The notes under the pieces: generated by a model
What the model was told of the DNA's origin: nothing
The model's input: the letters and a program-made list of their open reading frames with translations, nothing else
The model's database searches: none
Origin: Pseudomonas sp. CROZ-RG-20F-R04-15
GTDB taxonomy: Bacteria; Pseudomonadota; Gammaproteobacteria; Pseudomonadales; Pseudomonadaceae
DNA: 64,000 nt
NCBI RefSeq assembly: GCF_022662375.1
Contig: NZ_JAKNQL010000002.1
Span: forward strand, 62,001-126,000
Direction: 5' to 3'
Shown here: positions 24,775 to 34,403 of the stretch, piece after piece
Position numbering within the stretch: position 1 is the stretch's first letter
Layout of the letters: each line of letters begins with the position of its first letter
Translations under genes and position numbers: made by a program

Positions 24775-27222
24775 TCAGCGGACTTTGCCCTCTGCCTGTT
24801 TCAGTTCTTCTTTGTCGAAATCATCGACATCGATCACCTTGCGTCGCGCCGCTTCGGCATCACGCAGACTCTGTGCTTCCACCGGTTGCAACACACCTGC
24901 CTCAAGCGCGGCATCGATGGCGTGTTCGCCCGCCACCGGTTTGACCTGACCGCTTTTCAGCGAAGTGTGCAGTTTTTTGTGCAGCGGCTGCGCAGCGTTC
25001 AGCAGATCACTGGCATGTTGCAATGCCCCGACCGCATCGTCTGCCGACTGCGGGCGGTAGCAACCGGCAAGCAGTTCTTCCAGCGCCGGATCACCCTTGG
25101 CGCGACCAATCACGCCAGCCACTTCGGCACCGAGTTTGTCCGACGGACCTTTGTGACGACGGCCAAACGGGAAGACGATGACGCGCAGCAGGCAGCCGAA
25201 CACCTTGTTGGGGAAGTTGCGCAGCAGCTCATCCATGGCCCGTTCCGCTTGGCCAAGGCTTTCTTCCATCGCCCATCTGAACAACGGCTCCATGTAGGCC
25301 GGCGAATCCAGATCGTGATAACGCTTGAGTGCGGCAGAGGCCAGATACAGGTTGCTCAGCACATCACCCAAGCGTGCCGACAGACGCTCACGACGTTTCA
25401 ATTCGCCGCCCAGCAACATCATGCTGAAGTCCGCGAGCATGGCGAACGCGGCTGCCTGACGGTTGAGCGCGCGGAAATAACCCTGACTGATCTTGTCGCC
25501 CGGCGCATGTTCGAAGTGGCCGAAGCCGAGGTTCAGCACCAGCGTGCTGGCAGCGTTGCTCACGGCGAAACCGATGTGTTTGAGCAGCAGGCCATCGAAC
25601 TCTTTCAGCGCCTGATCCTTGTCCTCGCGACCGGCCAGAGCCATTTCCTTCAGGACAAACGGATGGCAGCGAATCGCACCCTGACCGAAGATCATCAGGT
25701 TACGCGACAGGATGTTCGCGCCTTCTACGGTGATGAAGATCGGTGCACCGTTCCAGCTACGCCCGAGGTAGTTGTTCGGGCCCATGATGATCGCCTTGCC
25801 GCCGTGTACATCCATGGCGTGGCTGATGCATTCGCGACCGCGTTCGGTCAGGTGATACTTGAGGATCGCCGACAGCACTGAAGGCTTCTCGCCGAGATCC
25901 ACGGCGTTGGCCGTGAGCATCCGCGCCGCGTCCATCATCCACGCGTTGCCGCCGATGCGTGCCATCGCTTCCTGAATGCCCTCAAATGCCGACAACGGCA
26001 CGTTGAACTGTTCACGAATCTGCGCGTACTGGCCGGTGACCAGGCTGGTGAATTTGGCCGCGCCGGTACCGACTGCCGGCAACGAGATTGAACGGCCGAC
26101 CGACAGGCAGTTCATCAGCATCATCCAGCCCTTGCCGAGCATTTCCTGACCGCCGATGAGGAAGTCCAGCGGGATGAACACGTCCTTGCCGGAGTTCGGG
26201 CCGTTCATGAATGCCGCGCCCAGCGGCAGGTGACGACGGCCGATTTCCACGCCAGCGGTATCGGTCGGGATCAGCGCGAGACTGATGCCGAGGTCTTCTT
26301 TGTCACCCAGCAGATGCTCCGGGTCGTAGGCTTTGAAAGCCAGGCCGAGCAGGGTCGCCACAGGGCCGAGAGTGATGTAGCGTTTTTCCCAGTTCAAGCG
26401 CAGACCGATGACTTCCTGACCTTCCCATTGGCCTTTGCAGATGATCCCGGTGTCGGGCATCGCCCCGGCATCGGAGCCGGCGAGCGGGCCGGTGAGGGCG
26501 AAACAGGGGATGTCATCGCCCCGGGCCAGTCGTGGCAAGTAGTGATTGCGTTGTTCGTCGGTGCCGTAATGCAGCAGCAGTTCGGCCGGGCCGAGGGAGT
26601 TGGGCACCATCACGGTTGAGGCGAGGTCGCCGCTGCGGGTGGCGAGTTTCATCGCCACTTGCGAGTGGGCGTAGGCCGAGAAGCCTTTGCCGCCAAATTC
26701 TTTCGGAATGATCAGGGCAAAAAAGCCGTGTTCCTTGATGTGTGCCCAGGCTTCGGCCGGCAGGTCCATCGACTGGCCGATCTGCCAGTCTGTGACCATC
26801 GCGCAAAGCTCTTCGGTCGGGCCATCGATGAAGGCCTGCTCTTCTTCGCTCAATTGCGCCTTGGGATAGGCCAGCAGTTTGTCCCAGTCCGGACGGCCGC
26901 TGAACAGCTCGCCATCCCACCACACGGTGCCGGCGTCGATCGCGTCGCGTTCGGTCTGCGACATCGGTGGCAGGGTTTTCTGGAACCAGTTGAACAGCGG
27001 CGCGGTGAAGTGCTTACGGCGCAGGTCGGGCAGCAGCAACGGTGCAGCGACCACCGCCAGCAAGACCCAGAACACCAGCAACAACCAGCCCGGTGCGTGA
27101 CTGAATATCCCCATCGCCAACAGGTAGACGGCAACGATGCCCAACGCGGGCAGAGGCGAAATACGCCGGTGGGCGAGATACGCCACGCCAACGATCAAAA
27201 CCAGTATCCACAACAACAGCAT
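24775..27222 (-). CDS. fadE: Acyl-CoA dehydrogenase, FadE type
   Basis: 815 residues, the length of gamma-proteobacterial FadE rather than the ~380-residue mitochondrial type. Two or three hydrophobic N-terminal segments (residues 1-60) are followed by the dehydrogenase core with FALTGPLAGSDAGAMPD, the flavin-binding region and GWMMLMNCLSVGRSISLPA. A FadE-specific C-terminal domain (DUF1974 type) follows, ending KQAEGKVR. It catalyses the first step of fatty-acid beta-oxidation. The ATG has GGAGG 8 bases upstream, and a GTG seven codons earlier has none. Pseudomonads have several fadE paralogues, so the symbol denotes the type rather than the only copy. Confidence 0.92.
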   Translation of the reverse strand: MLLLWILVLIVGVAYLAHRRISPLPALGIVAVYLLAMGIFSHAPGWLLLVFWVLLAVVAAPLLLPDLRRKHFTAPLFNWFQKTLPPMSQTERDAIDAGTVWWDGELFSGRPDWDKLLAYPKAQLSEEEQAFIDGPTEELCAMVTDWQIGQSMDLPAEAWAHIKEHGFFALIIPKEFGGKGFSAYAHSQVAMKLATRSGDLASTVMVPNSLGPAELLLHYGTDEQRNHYLPRLARGDDIPCFALTGPLAGSDAGAMPDTGIICKGQWEGQEVIGLRLNWEKRYITLGPVATLLGLAFKAYDPEHLLGDKEDLGISLALIPTDTAGVEIGRRHLPLGAAFMNGPNSGKDVFIPLDFLIGGQEMLGKGWMMLMNCLSVGRSISLPAVGTGAAKFTSLVTGQYAQIREQFNVPLSAFEGIQEAMARIGGNAWMMDAARMLTANAVDLGEKPSVLSAILKYHLTERGRECISHAMDVHGGKAIIMGPNNYLGRSWNGAPIFITVEGANILSRNLMIFGQGAIRCHPFVLKEMALAGREDKDQALKEFDGLLLKHIGFAVSNAASTLVLNLGFGHFEHAPGDKISQGYFRALNRQAAAFAMLADFSMMLLGGELKRRERLSARLGDVLSNLYLASAALKRYHDLDSPAYMEPLFRWAMEESLGQAERAMDELLRNFPNKVFGCLLRVIVFPFGRRHKGPSDKLGAEVAGVIGRAKGDPALEELLAGCYRPQSADDAVGALQHASDLLNAAQPLHKKLHTSLKSGQVKPVAGEHAIDAALEAGVLQPVEAQSLRDAEAARRKVIDVDDFDKEELKQAEGKVR

Positions 27223-27470
27223 ATTCAGTCCTCCGTGAACCAAGGCAAATCGACCCTCCAGAGCTTAGACCGCATCTGTAAAACCGGGTGGTCAGACCAA
27301 GGTGATTGAAATCGTGGGAAACCCCGGATGGTTTTCGTAGGTTCGGTGGGCAACACGTGTGGGAAATCGTTCGGTCGATCCGCCTCTTTGCGTCCAAGTT
27401 TGGCCGAAACGTCGTTATCTCTGTGCTGAAGCTGTCGCTAGACTCCAGACTCATTCAGGAGATTGTCGTC

Positions 27471-28130
27471 ATGCACGAGTATCTGAGCCCCGGCCGCTTC
27501 ATCGATAGTGACCACCCGGCGGTGGTGGAGTTCGCCGAACAGCATCGGGGCGCCAGCCGCGATCCGCTCGCGCAGGCGATCAGTCTTTATTACGCGGTGC
27601 GTGAGGCGGTGCGCTACAACCCGTACACCTTCAGCCGTGATCCGCAGACCTTGTGCGGCAGTTATGCGCTGGCGACGCGGGAGAGTTACTGCGTACCGAA
27701 AGCCACGCTGCTGGCGGGTTGCGCCCGGCATTGCGGGATCCCGGCGCGGATTGGTCTGGCCGACGTGAAAAATCACCTCTCGACCCCGCGTCTGCTCGAG
27801 TTATTGAAAAGCGACATGTTCGCCATGCACGGCTACACCGAGTTTTTTCTCAATGATCGCTGGGTCAAGGCCACGCCGGCGTTCAATCGGAAGCTCTGCG
27901 AGTTGTTCAACGTCGCGCCGCTGGAGTTCGACGGCGTCAACGACAGCGTTTTCCACCCGTTCAACCGCGACGGTGCACAGTTGATGGAGTACTTGGTCGA
28001 TCACGGACAATTCGCCGATGTCCCGGAAACCTTCTTCTTCGAACATTTGCAAAAGTGCTATCCGCATCTGTTCACCGATCAGCAGCGGTCATTGCTGGGC
28101 GATATGCAGAGTGATTTGAGCCGCGTCTGA
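27471..28130 (+). CDS. Transglutaminase-like protein
   Basis: 219 residues of the bacterial transglutaminase-like superfamily. The nucleophile region is CVPKATLLAGCARHCGIPARIGLADV (split by the helix; the first Cys, near residue 71, is the likely catalytic one). The histidine is in MHGYTEFFLNDRWVKATPAFN. The position that usually carries the catalytic aspartate (W-x-x-x-D-P) reads KATPAF, so the third triad member is missing or replaced. The protein may therefore be a protease-like relative or a non-catalytic form. The start has AGGAG upstream. It is next to a GST gene on the same strand. Confidence 0.82.
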   Translation: MHEYLSPGRFIDSDHPAVVEFAEQHRGASRDPLAQAISLYYAVREAVRYNPYTFSRDPQTLCGSYALATRESYCVPKATLLAGCARHCGIPARIGLADVKNHLSTPRLLELLKSDMFAMHGYTEFFLNDRWVKATPAFNRKLCELFNVAPLEFDGVNDSVFHPFNRDGAQLMEYLVDHGQFADVPETFFFEHLQKCYPHLFTDQQRSLLGDMQSDLSRV

Positions 28131-28173
28131 TCCGGCGTATGCTGCCTGCCCACTCATTTGAAAAGAGCCGGTC

Positions 28174-28797
28174 ATGCTGAAGATCTGGGGACGGAAAAAC
28201 TCATCGAATGTCAGGAAGCCATTGTGGGCGGCCGAGGAACTCGGTCTGGCTTACGAGGCGATCGATGCCGGTGGCGCATTCGGCGTCGTCGACACTCCTG
28301 AGTACCGGGCGATGAACCCGAACGGTCGGGTGCCAGTGATCGAAGACGACGGCTTCGTGCTGTGGGAATCCAATGCCATCGTTCGTTATCTGCTGGCCAA
28401 ACATGCGTCCGGCAGCAATTGGTATTCGGCGGATCCACAAGCCCGCGCCGTCGCTGACAAGTGGATGGACTGGACCGCATCGAGTTTTGCCGGTCCTTTC
28501 CGCACGGTGTTCTGGGGTGTGCTACGCACGCCAGCGGACAAGCAGGACTGGGCGGCGATCAATGCCGCGATCAAGGAATGCAACGAGTTGCTGGGCATGG
28601 CGGATCAGGCACTCGCCAGCCAACCGTATCTGTCTGGCGCAGACATCGGCATGGGCGATATCCCGCTCGGCAGTTTCATTTATGCCTGGTTCGGGATGCC
28701 CATCGAGCGTGCGCCGCAACCGCATCTGCAAGCCTGGTACGAGCGCTTGAAGCAGCGTCCGGCTTATAAAAAAGCCGTTATGACCGCGTTGACTTAA
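28174..28797 (+). CDS. Glutathione S-transferase
   Basis: 207 residues. A thioredoxin-like N-terminal domain is seen (KNSSNVRKPLWAAEELGL with a Ser/Asn glutathione-activating position near residues 10-12, then NPNGRVPVIEDDGFVLWESNAIVRYL). An all-helical C-terminal domain follows with the N-capping GADIGMGDIPLGSF. It conjugates or reduces with glutathione; the substrate is not predictable. It follows the transglutaminase-like gene by 43 bp on the same strand. Confidence 0.93.
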   Translation: MLKIWGRKNSSNVRKPLWAAEELGLAYEAIDAGGAFGVVDTPEYRAMNPNGRVPVIEDDGFVLWESNAIVRYLLAKHASGSNWYSADPQARAVADKWMDWTASSFAGPFRTVFWGVLRTPADKQDWAAINAAIKECNELLGMADQALASQPYLSGADIGMGDIPLGSFIYAWFGMPIERAPQPHLQAWYERLKQRPAYKKAVMTALT

Positions 28798-28920
28798 TAC
28801 CTACTATCGACACACTTGACTGTACTTGTGCGGCGGCGGCAAGCACCATTGCGCACTTGCGCTGCGGTTCGATCTTTCGCCGCCGTCTCTTTTTTTCCTT
28901 CAATGGTGCGTAAATCAGAT

Positions 28921-29853
28921 ATGAGTTCCGCTCTGTCCATCCGGCAGCTAACCAAAACCTACGGCAACGGGTTCCAGGCCTTGAGTGGTATCGATCTGGA
29001 CGTCGCCGAAGGTGATTTTTTCGCCTTGCTCGGCCCCAACGGTGCTGGCAAATCCACGACCATCGGCATCCTCTCGACCCTGGTCAACAAGACCAGCGGC
29101 AGCGTAAATATCTTCGGTCATGACCTGGACAAGAATCCTGCGCAGCTCAAGCGCTCGATCGGCGTGGTGCCGCAGGAATTCAACTTCAACCAGTTTGAAA
29201 AGACCTTCGACATCGTCGTCACTCAGGCCGGTTACTACGGCATTCCGGCGAAAGTTGCCAAGGAACGTGCCGAGCAATATCTGACCCAGCTCGGCCTGTG
29301 GGACAAGCGCGATGTGCCGTCGCGCTCGTTGTCCGGCGGCATGAAACGGCGCCTGATGATTGCCCGTGCGCTGGTGCACGAACCGCGTCTGCTGATCCTC
29401 GATGAGCCGACCGCAGGCGTCGATATCGAGCTGCGCCGTTCGATGTGGACGTTCCTCACCGAACTGAACCAGAAAGGCATCACCATCATCCTCACCACGC
29501 ACTATCTGGAAGAGGCTGAGCAGTTGTGCCGCAACATCGGCATCATCGACCACGGCACCATCGTCGAAAACACCAGCATGAAACAATTGCTCGGCCAGCT
29601 GCACGTGGAAACCTTCTTGCTGGACCTGAAAAACGACTTGAACGTCGCGCCGCAACTGCTCGGTTATCCGTCCCGGTTGATCGACAGCCATACGCTGGAA
29701 GTCCAGGTCGACAAATCCATGGGCATCACGGCGTTGTTCACTCAGTTGGCGCAGCAGAACATCGAAGTATTGAGCCTGCGTAACAAAACCAATCGCCTCG
29801 AGGAGCTGTTCGTGTCCCTGGTGGAGAAAAATCTGTCGAAGGTGGCGGTATGA
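28921..29853 (+). CDS. ABC transporter ATP-binding protein (YadG type)
   Basis: 310 residues with Walker A GPNGAGKST, Q-loop, signature LSGGMKRR, Walker B LLILDEPTAG and switch histidine in TTHYLEEAEQL, followed by a ~90-residue C-terminal regulatory part. The chosen ATG gives MSSALSIRQLTKTYG; an upstream in-frame start would add an unconserved tail. It overlaps the permease gene by ATGA. The pair resembles YadG/YadH of E. coli, an ABC-2 exporter with no established substrate. Confidence 0.95.
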   Translation: MSSALSIRQLTKTYGNGFQALSGIDLDVAEGDFFALLGPNGAGKSTTIGILSTLVNKTSGSVNIFGHDLDKNPAQLKRSIGVVPQEFNFNQFEKTFDIVVTQAGYYGIPAKVAKERAEQYLTQLGLWDKRDVPSRSLSGGMKRRLMIARALVHEPRLLILDEPTAGVDIELRRSMWTFLTELNQKGITIILTTHYLEEAEQLCRNIGIIDHGTIVENTSMKQLLGQLHVETFLLDLKNDLNVAPQLLGYPSRLIDSHTLEVQVDKSMGITALFTQLAQQNIEVLSLRNKTNRLEELFVSLVEKNLSKVAV

Positions 29854-30629
29854 GTTCCGAATTCCGTCCCAACCTCGTCGCGCTGCAGACCATTGTTTAC
29901 CGCGAGGTCAAACGCTTCACGCGGATCTGGCCGCAGACCCTGCTGCCGCCAGCGATCACCATGGTTCTGTACTTCGTGATTTTCGGTAACCTGATCGGCC
30001 GGCAGATCGGCGACATGGGTGGCTTCACTTACATGGAGTACATCGTGCCGGGGCTGATCATGATGTCGGTGATCACCAACTCCTACGGCAACGTGGTCTC
30101 GAGTTTCTTCGGCAGCAAGTTCCAGCGCTCCATCGAGGAATTGATGGTGTCGCCGGTGTCGCCACACACGATTCTGATTGGCTTCACCATTGGTGGCGTG
30201 CTGCGCGGTTTGATGGTCGGCGTGATCGTGACGATTCTGTCGATGTTTTTCACCCATTTGCAGGTGCATCACCTCGGTGTGACCATTCTGGTGGTGGTGC
30301 TGACGGCAACGATTTTCTCCTTGCTGGGCTTCATCAACGCGGTGTTTGCGCGCAATTTCGATGATATTTCGATCATCCCGACCTTTGTGCTGACGCCGCT
30401 GACGTACCTGGGCGGGGTGTTCTACTCGATCACCTTGCTGCCGCCGTTCTGGCAGACCGTGTCGCTGGCCAACCCGGTGCTGCACATGGTCAATGCGTTC
30501 CGCTACGGGATTCTGGGTGTGTCGGATATCAAGATCGGCATCGCGATCACCTTTATGCTGGTGGCGACAGTGGTGCTGTATCTCGGTTGTGCGCGGTTGC
30601 TGGTAAGTGGACGCGGGATGCGTACCTGA
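29850..30629 (+). CDS. ABC-2 type transporter permease (YadH type)
   Basis: 259 residues with six membrane segments and the ABC-2 coupling region RSIEELMVSPVSPHTILIG (about residues 93-111). The PTFVLTPLTYLGGVFYSI segment before the last helices is typical of YadH/DrrB-like permeases. It forms one exporter with the ATP-binding protein encoded just upstream (4-base overlap). The substrate is unknown. Confidence 0.94.
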   Translation: MSSEFRPNLVALQTIVYREVKRFTRIWPQTLLPPAITMVLYFVIFGNLIGRQIGDMGGFTYMEYIVPGLIMMSVITNSYGNVVSSFFGSKFQRSIEELMVSPVSPHTILIGFTIGGVLRGLMVGVIVTILSMFFTHLQVHHLGVTILVVVLTATIFSLLGFINAVFARNFDDISIIPTFVLTPLTYLGGVFYSITLLPPFWQTVSLANPVLHMVNAFRYGILGVSDIKIGIAITFMLVATVVLYLGCARLLVSGRGMRT

Positions 30630-30649
30630 TCCAGAACCGCGTCGACTTC

Positions 30650-30725
30650 TTCGCGAGCAGGCTCGCTCCCACAGGGGATCTTCGGCACAACAAAGATCCA
30701 ATGTGGGAGCGAGCCTGCTCGCGAA
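30650..30725. repeat. REP pair after the ABC transporter
   Basis: REP units occur inverted at 30650-30673 and forward at 30702-30725, in tail-to-tail order. They lie between the permease stop and the bidirectional terminator. Confidence 0.9.
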
Positions 30726-30742
30726 TGCAAACGCCACAAATC

Positions 30743-30772
30743 AAAACGGCCTCCCACTGCGGAGGCCGTTTT
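30743..30772. terminator. Bidirectional terminator between convergent permease and DUF2062 genes
   Basis: A perfect 12-bp stem AAAACGGCCTCC/GGAGGCCGTTTT with a 6-base loop has A and T tracts on both flanks, 5 bases before the DUF2062 stop. Confidence 0.9.
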
Positions 30773-30776
30773 GCAT

Positions 30777-31295
30777 TCAGCGCATTCGGTTTTTCTTGCG
30801 CCGCGCCCATTGCCGCGCCACCCACCAGCGCCAATACATCATCACAATGAAGTAGGCGAGGGCGCCGAGCACCAATCCCACCACCACCGAACCGAGCAAA
30901 AACGGCTGCCACAACGTCGACAACTCGCCGCTGATCCATTCCCAGGTCAGCTCATCCGGCAGATGCCGGGCGGGCACATCCATCAACCACGCACCCGCCT
31001 GATAAGTGCAGAAGAACACCGCCGGCATGGTGATCGGGTTGGTCAGCCAGACCAGGCTGACGGCGATCGGCATGTTGCCCCGCACAGTGATGGCCAGCGC
31101 GGCGGCCACCAGCATCTGCAAAGGAATCGGCAGGAATGCGGCAAACAAACCGACCGCCATCGCCCGCGCGACCGAGTGACGATTGAGGTGCCAGAGGTTC
31201 GGGTCATGCAGCAACTTGCCGAGAAAGCGTAAGGATTTGTGTTCCCTGATGCTCGTCGGGTCGGGCATGTAACGTTTGAATAAGCGCCGGGGCAT
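30777..31295 (-). CDS. DUF2062 membrane protein
   Basis: 172 residues with three membrane segments and the DUF2062 signature HSVARAMAVGLFAAFLPIPLQM followed by ANP-type VSLVWLTNPITMPAVFF. The start MPRRLFKRYMPDPTSIREH agrees with family starts; the frame is open much further upstream by chance. Function is unknown; the family is linked to the cell envelope. It is divergent from comEC with a 136-bp gap. Confidence 0.88.
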   Translation of the reverse strand: MPRRLFKRYMPDPTSIREHKSLRFLGKLLHDPNLWHLNRHSVARAMAVGLFAAFLPIPLQMLVAAALAITVRGNMPIAVSLVWLTNPITMPAVFFCTYQAGAWLMDVPARHLPDELTWEWISGELSTLWQPFLLGSVVVGLVLGALAYFIVMMYWRWWVARQWARRKKNRMR

Positions 31296-31431
31296 AAGGC
31301 TTCTCGGTCGGTTAAGGCGGCAAGTATGTCTGGATTCTACGAAGCGCCCATTCAGACTTTGTGACAATTGTTGACGACGCCGGTGCCCGACACCCGCTAT
31401 GCCTAAGTGCGGGACTCTCAAGGACGGGCTT

Positions 31432-33666
31432 ATGCGCACAGGGATGATGGCGCTGGCAGTCGGTCTGCTGGCCCCGGTTTTTATGCCGGCCTTACCGCCG
31501 GTCTGGTTGATGCTGTTGTTGCCGGTGGCGGCTTTGATGTTGCTGCCGTTTCGCAGCTTTCCATTGGCGTTTTTTCTGCTGGGATTCACCTGGGCCAGCG
31601 TCGGTGCGCAATGGGCGTTGAATGATCGATTGCCGGCTGAACTGGATGGCGAAACCCGCTGGCTCGAAGGGCGGGTGGTCGGGTTGCCGCAAAACAGCGA
31701 CGGCGTGGTGCGTTTCGAGTTGGCTGATGCGCGCTCACGTCACGAAAAACTGCCATCGCTGATGCGGCTTGCGTGGTACGCCGGGCCTGCGGTCAATAGC
31801 GGCGAGCGCTGGCGTCTGGCGGTGAAGTTGAAGCGTCCCGCGGGTTTGCGTAATCCCGAGGCTTTCGATTATGAAGCGTGGTTACTGGCGCAACGCATCG
31901 GAGCGACTGGCACGATCAAGGACGGCCAGCGCCTGAGCGAAGCGCGCTGGGCCTGGCGCGACAGCATTCGCCAGCGCTTGCTGAGTGTCGATGCACAGGG
32001 ACGTAACGGAGCGCTGGCCGCGTTGGTGCTGGGCGATGGCTCGGGGCTCAGTCGCGAGGACTGGCAGATTCTGCAGGACACCGGCACCGTGCATTTGCTG
32101 GTGATTTCCGGGCAGCACATTGGATTGCTGGCAGCGGTGATGTATTGGCTGGTCGCAGGGTTGGCGCGATTTGGCTTGTGGCCGCGGCGTTGGCCGTGGC
32201 TGCCATGGGCCTGTGGACTGGCATTTACGGCGGCGTTGGGTTACGCCTTGCTTGCCGGGTTCGACGTGCCGGTACAGCGCGCCTGTGTGATGGTCGGGCT
32301 GGTGCTGTTGTGGCGTTTGCGCTTTCGTCATCTGGGGGCCTGGTGGCCGCTGCTGCTGGCGTTCAATGGTGTTTTGCTGCTGGATCCGCTCGCCAGTTTG
32401 CGTCCAGGGTTGTGGCTCTCGTTTGCCGCAGTGGCTGTGTTGATCTTTACCTTTGGCGGTCGTTTGGGCGCGTGGCGCTGGTGGCAGACCTGGACGCGGG
32501 CGCAATGGTTGATTGCGCTCGGTTTGTGCCCGGTGTTGCTGGCACTGAACCTGCCGATCAGTCTCAGCGGGCCGCTGGCCAATCTGCTTGCAGTGCCTTG
32601 GGTCAGTCTTGTCGTGCTGCCGCCGGCGTTGCTCGGGACGGTGTTGTTGCCCATACCCTATGTCGGCGCAGGGCTGCTGTGGCTGGCGGGTGGTCTGATC
32701 GACGGGTTGTTTCGCGCGCTGGCGATAATGGCCGGGCATTTGCCTGCATGGATCGCACCCTCGATACCCGTCTGGGTCTTGGCTGCGGGCAGCCTCGGCG
32801 CGGTGTTGTTGCTGTTGCCGCGCGGCGTGCCATTGCGCCCGCTGGGCTGGCCATTGCTGTTGCTGCTGGTGGTGCCGCCACGCGAACGGCTGGATGCGGG
32901 ACTGGCCGACATCTGGCAACTGGATGTCGGCCAAGGCCTGGCCATCCTGATCCGCACCCGGCATCACACGCTGCTCTATGACGCTGGGCCGCGCTTTGGT
33001 GATTTCGATCTCGGCGAGCGGGTGGTGCTGCCCGCGTTGCGCAAACTGAGAGTGGAAAAACTCGATCTGATGCTGCTTAGCCATGCGGATGCCGATCACG
33101 CTGGCGGCGCTTTGGCGATCACCCGTGGTTTGACCGTCGATCAAGTCATCAGCGGCGACCCGGCGGGACTGCCCGCGCAATTGAGCGCCGAAGCCTGCGA
33201 AAGCGGCCGGCAATGGCAGTGGGACGGGGTCACTTTTCAACTCTGGCAGTGGCCGGACGCCCGCGACAGCAATCAGCGCTCCTGCGTCTTGCAAATCGAG
33301 GCCAATGGCGAGCGCCTGTTGCTGACTGGCGATATCGACACCCACGCCGAACGCGCGCTGCTCGACAGTCCATTGGCCGTGCCGACGCCATGGCTGCAAT
33401 CACCCCATCACGGTAGCCGAAGTTCATCGTCAATGGCGCTGCTCAGGGTGTTGCAACCAGAGGCCGTGCTGATTTCCCGTGGGCAGGGCAACTCCTTCGG
33501 CCATCCGCATCCGACCGTGCTGGCGCGTTATCGCAAACTGGGTCTGCGCATCTACGACAGCGCCGAGGAGGGCGCCATTCATCTGCAACTGGGCCGCTTC
33601 AAAGCGCCGTGGACGATGCGTCAACAGCGGCGTTTCTGGCGTGATCCGCCGGCGCTCGCCCGTTGA
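31432..33666 (+). CDS. comEC: ComEC/Rec2-type DNA uptake channel protein
   Basis: 744 residues. An N-terminal hydrophobic pair leads to a soluble OB-like DUF4131 part (about 60-180). A competence-type membrane core starts LLVISGQHIGLLAAVMYW (about 220-480). A C-terminal metallo-beta-lactamase domain has LLSHADADHAGGAL (HxDxDH), then SPHHGSRSSS. It moves single-stranded DNA across the inner membrane in transformation. The start chosen has AAGGA 8 bases upstream. It is followed at 102 bp by exbB. Confidence 0.93.
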   Translation: MRTGMMALAVGLLAPVFMPALPPVWLMLLLPVAALMLLPFRSFPLAFFLLGFTWASVGAQWALNDRLPAELDGETRWLEGRVVGLPQNSDGVVRFELADARSRHEKLPSLMRLAWYAGPAVNSGERWRLAVKLKRPAGLRNPEAFDYEAWLLAQRIGATGTIKDGQRLSEARWAWRDSIRQRLLSVDAQGRNGALAALVLGDGSGLSREDWQILQDTGTVHLLVISGQHIGLLAAVMYWLVAGLARFGLWPRRWPWLPWACGLAFTAALGYALLAGFDVPVQRACVMVGLVLLWRLRFRHLGAWWPLLLAFNGVLLLDPLASLRPGLWLSFAAVAVLIFTFGGRLGAWRWWQTWTRAQWLIALGLCPVLLALNLPISLSGPLANLLAVPWVSLVVLPPALLGTVLLPIPYVGAGLLWLAGGLIDGLFRALAIMAGHLPAWIAPSIPVWVLAAGSLGAVLLLLPRGVPLRPLGWPLLLLLVVPPRERLDAGLADIWQLDVGQGLAILIRTRHHTLLYDAGPRFGDFDLGERVVLPALRKLRVEKLDLMLLSHADADHAGGALAITRGLTVDQVISGDPAGLPAQLSAEACESGRQWQWDGVTFQLWQWPDARDSNQRSCVLQIEANGERLLLTGDIDTHAERALLDSPLAVPTPWLQSPHHGSRSSSSMALLRVLQPEAVLISRGQGNSFGHPHPTVLARYRKLGLRIYDSAEEGAIHLQLGRFKAPWTMRQQRRFWRDPPALAR

Positions 33667-33767
33667 TCGGTGCCAGCATGGATGGCACATCACGGTCGTC
33701 GGGGCGGCGGGTCTTAATCGTCAATCGGTATGGTAAAGTGGCGCACTTTTTCGAGGGGACTGTCACT

Positions 33768-34403
33768 GTGTGGGAATTGGTCAAATCCGGCGGCTGGATG
33801 ATGTTGCCGATCATTCTGAGCTCCATCGCGGCCATGGCGATCGTCGCCGAGCGCCTGTGGACCCTGCGCGCCAGTCGCGTCACCCCCGAGCATCTGCTGG
33901 GCCAGGTCTGGGTCTGGATCAAGGACAAGCAACTCAATAAAGAAAAACTCAAGGAGTTGCGCGCCAATTCGCCGCTGGGGGAAATCCTCGCCGCCGGCCT
34001 GGCCAACTCCAAACATGGTCGCGAGATCATGAAAGAGTGCATCGAAGAAGCCGCCGCGCGGGTCATTCATGAGCTTGAGCGTTACATCAATGCACTCGGC
34101 ACCATCGCGGCCATGGCGCCGTTGCTGGGTCTGCTCGGCACGGTGCTGGGCATGATCGACATTTTCAGCGCGTTCACCGGCTCGGGCATGACTACCAATG
34201 CCTCGGTGCTGGCCGGCGGTATTTCCAAAGCGCTGATCACCACCGCCGCAGGCCTGATGGTCGGTATTCCAGCGGTATTCTTCCACCGGTTCCTGCAACG
34301 CCGCATCGATGAACTGGTGGTCGGTATGGAACAGGAAGCGATCAAACTGGTTGAAGTGGTGCAGGGCGACCGTGACGTCGACCTGACCGAGGGCCGCGCG
34401 TGA
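33768..34403 (+). CDS. MotA/TolQ/ExbB proton channel protein
   Basis: 211 residues with three membrane segments: about 10-30 (MMLPIILSSIAAMAIVAERLW), about 100-130, and GISKALITTAAGLMVGIPAVFF near 145-170. The conserved TM2/TM3 region AMAPLLGLLGTVLGMIDIF is typical of TolQ/ExbB. The GTG start, MWELVKSGGW, matches family N-termini and has GAGGG upstream. With the overlapping ExbD-like gene (GTGA) it forms an energy-transducing motor. There is no TonB gene beside it, so the driven partner is unknown. Confidence 0.92.
   Translation: MWELVKSGGWMMLPIILSSIAAMAIVAERLWTLRASRVTPEHLLGQVWVWIKDKQLNKEKLKELRANSPLGEILAAGLANSKHGREIMKECIEEAAARVIHELERYINALGTIAAMAPLLGLLGTVLGMIDIFSAFTGSGMTTNASVLAGGISKALITTAAGLMVGIPAVFFHRFLQRRIDELVVGMEQEAIKLVEVVQGDRDVDLTEGRA

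Noticed and set aside
24565..25881. Open frame of about 438 codons opposite fadE
   Set aside because: Antisense shadow of fadE and the PA2817-like gene; product without recognisable domains.
28921..30629. Drug-resistance exporter
   Set aside because: The ABC-2 pair resembles YadGH, whose substrate is not established; a drug role would be a guess.
31882..33399. Open frame of about 505 codons opposite comEC
   Set aside because: It lies wholly inside the clear comEC gene and its product is Gln/Arg/His-rich, as is usual for antisense frames in G+C-rich genes.
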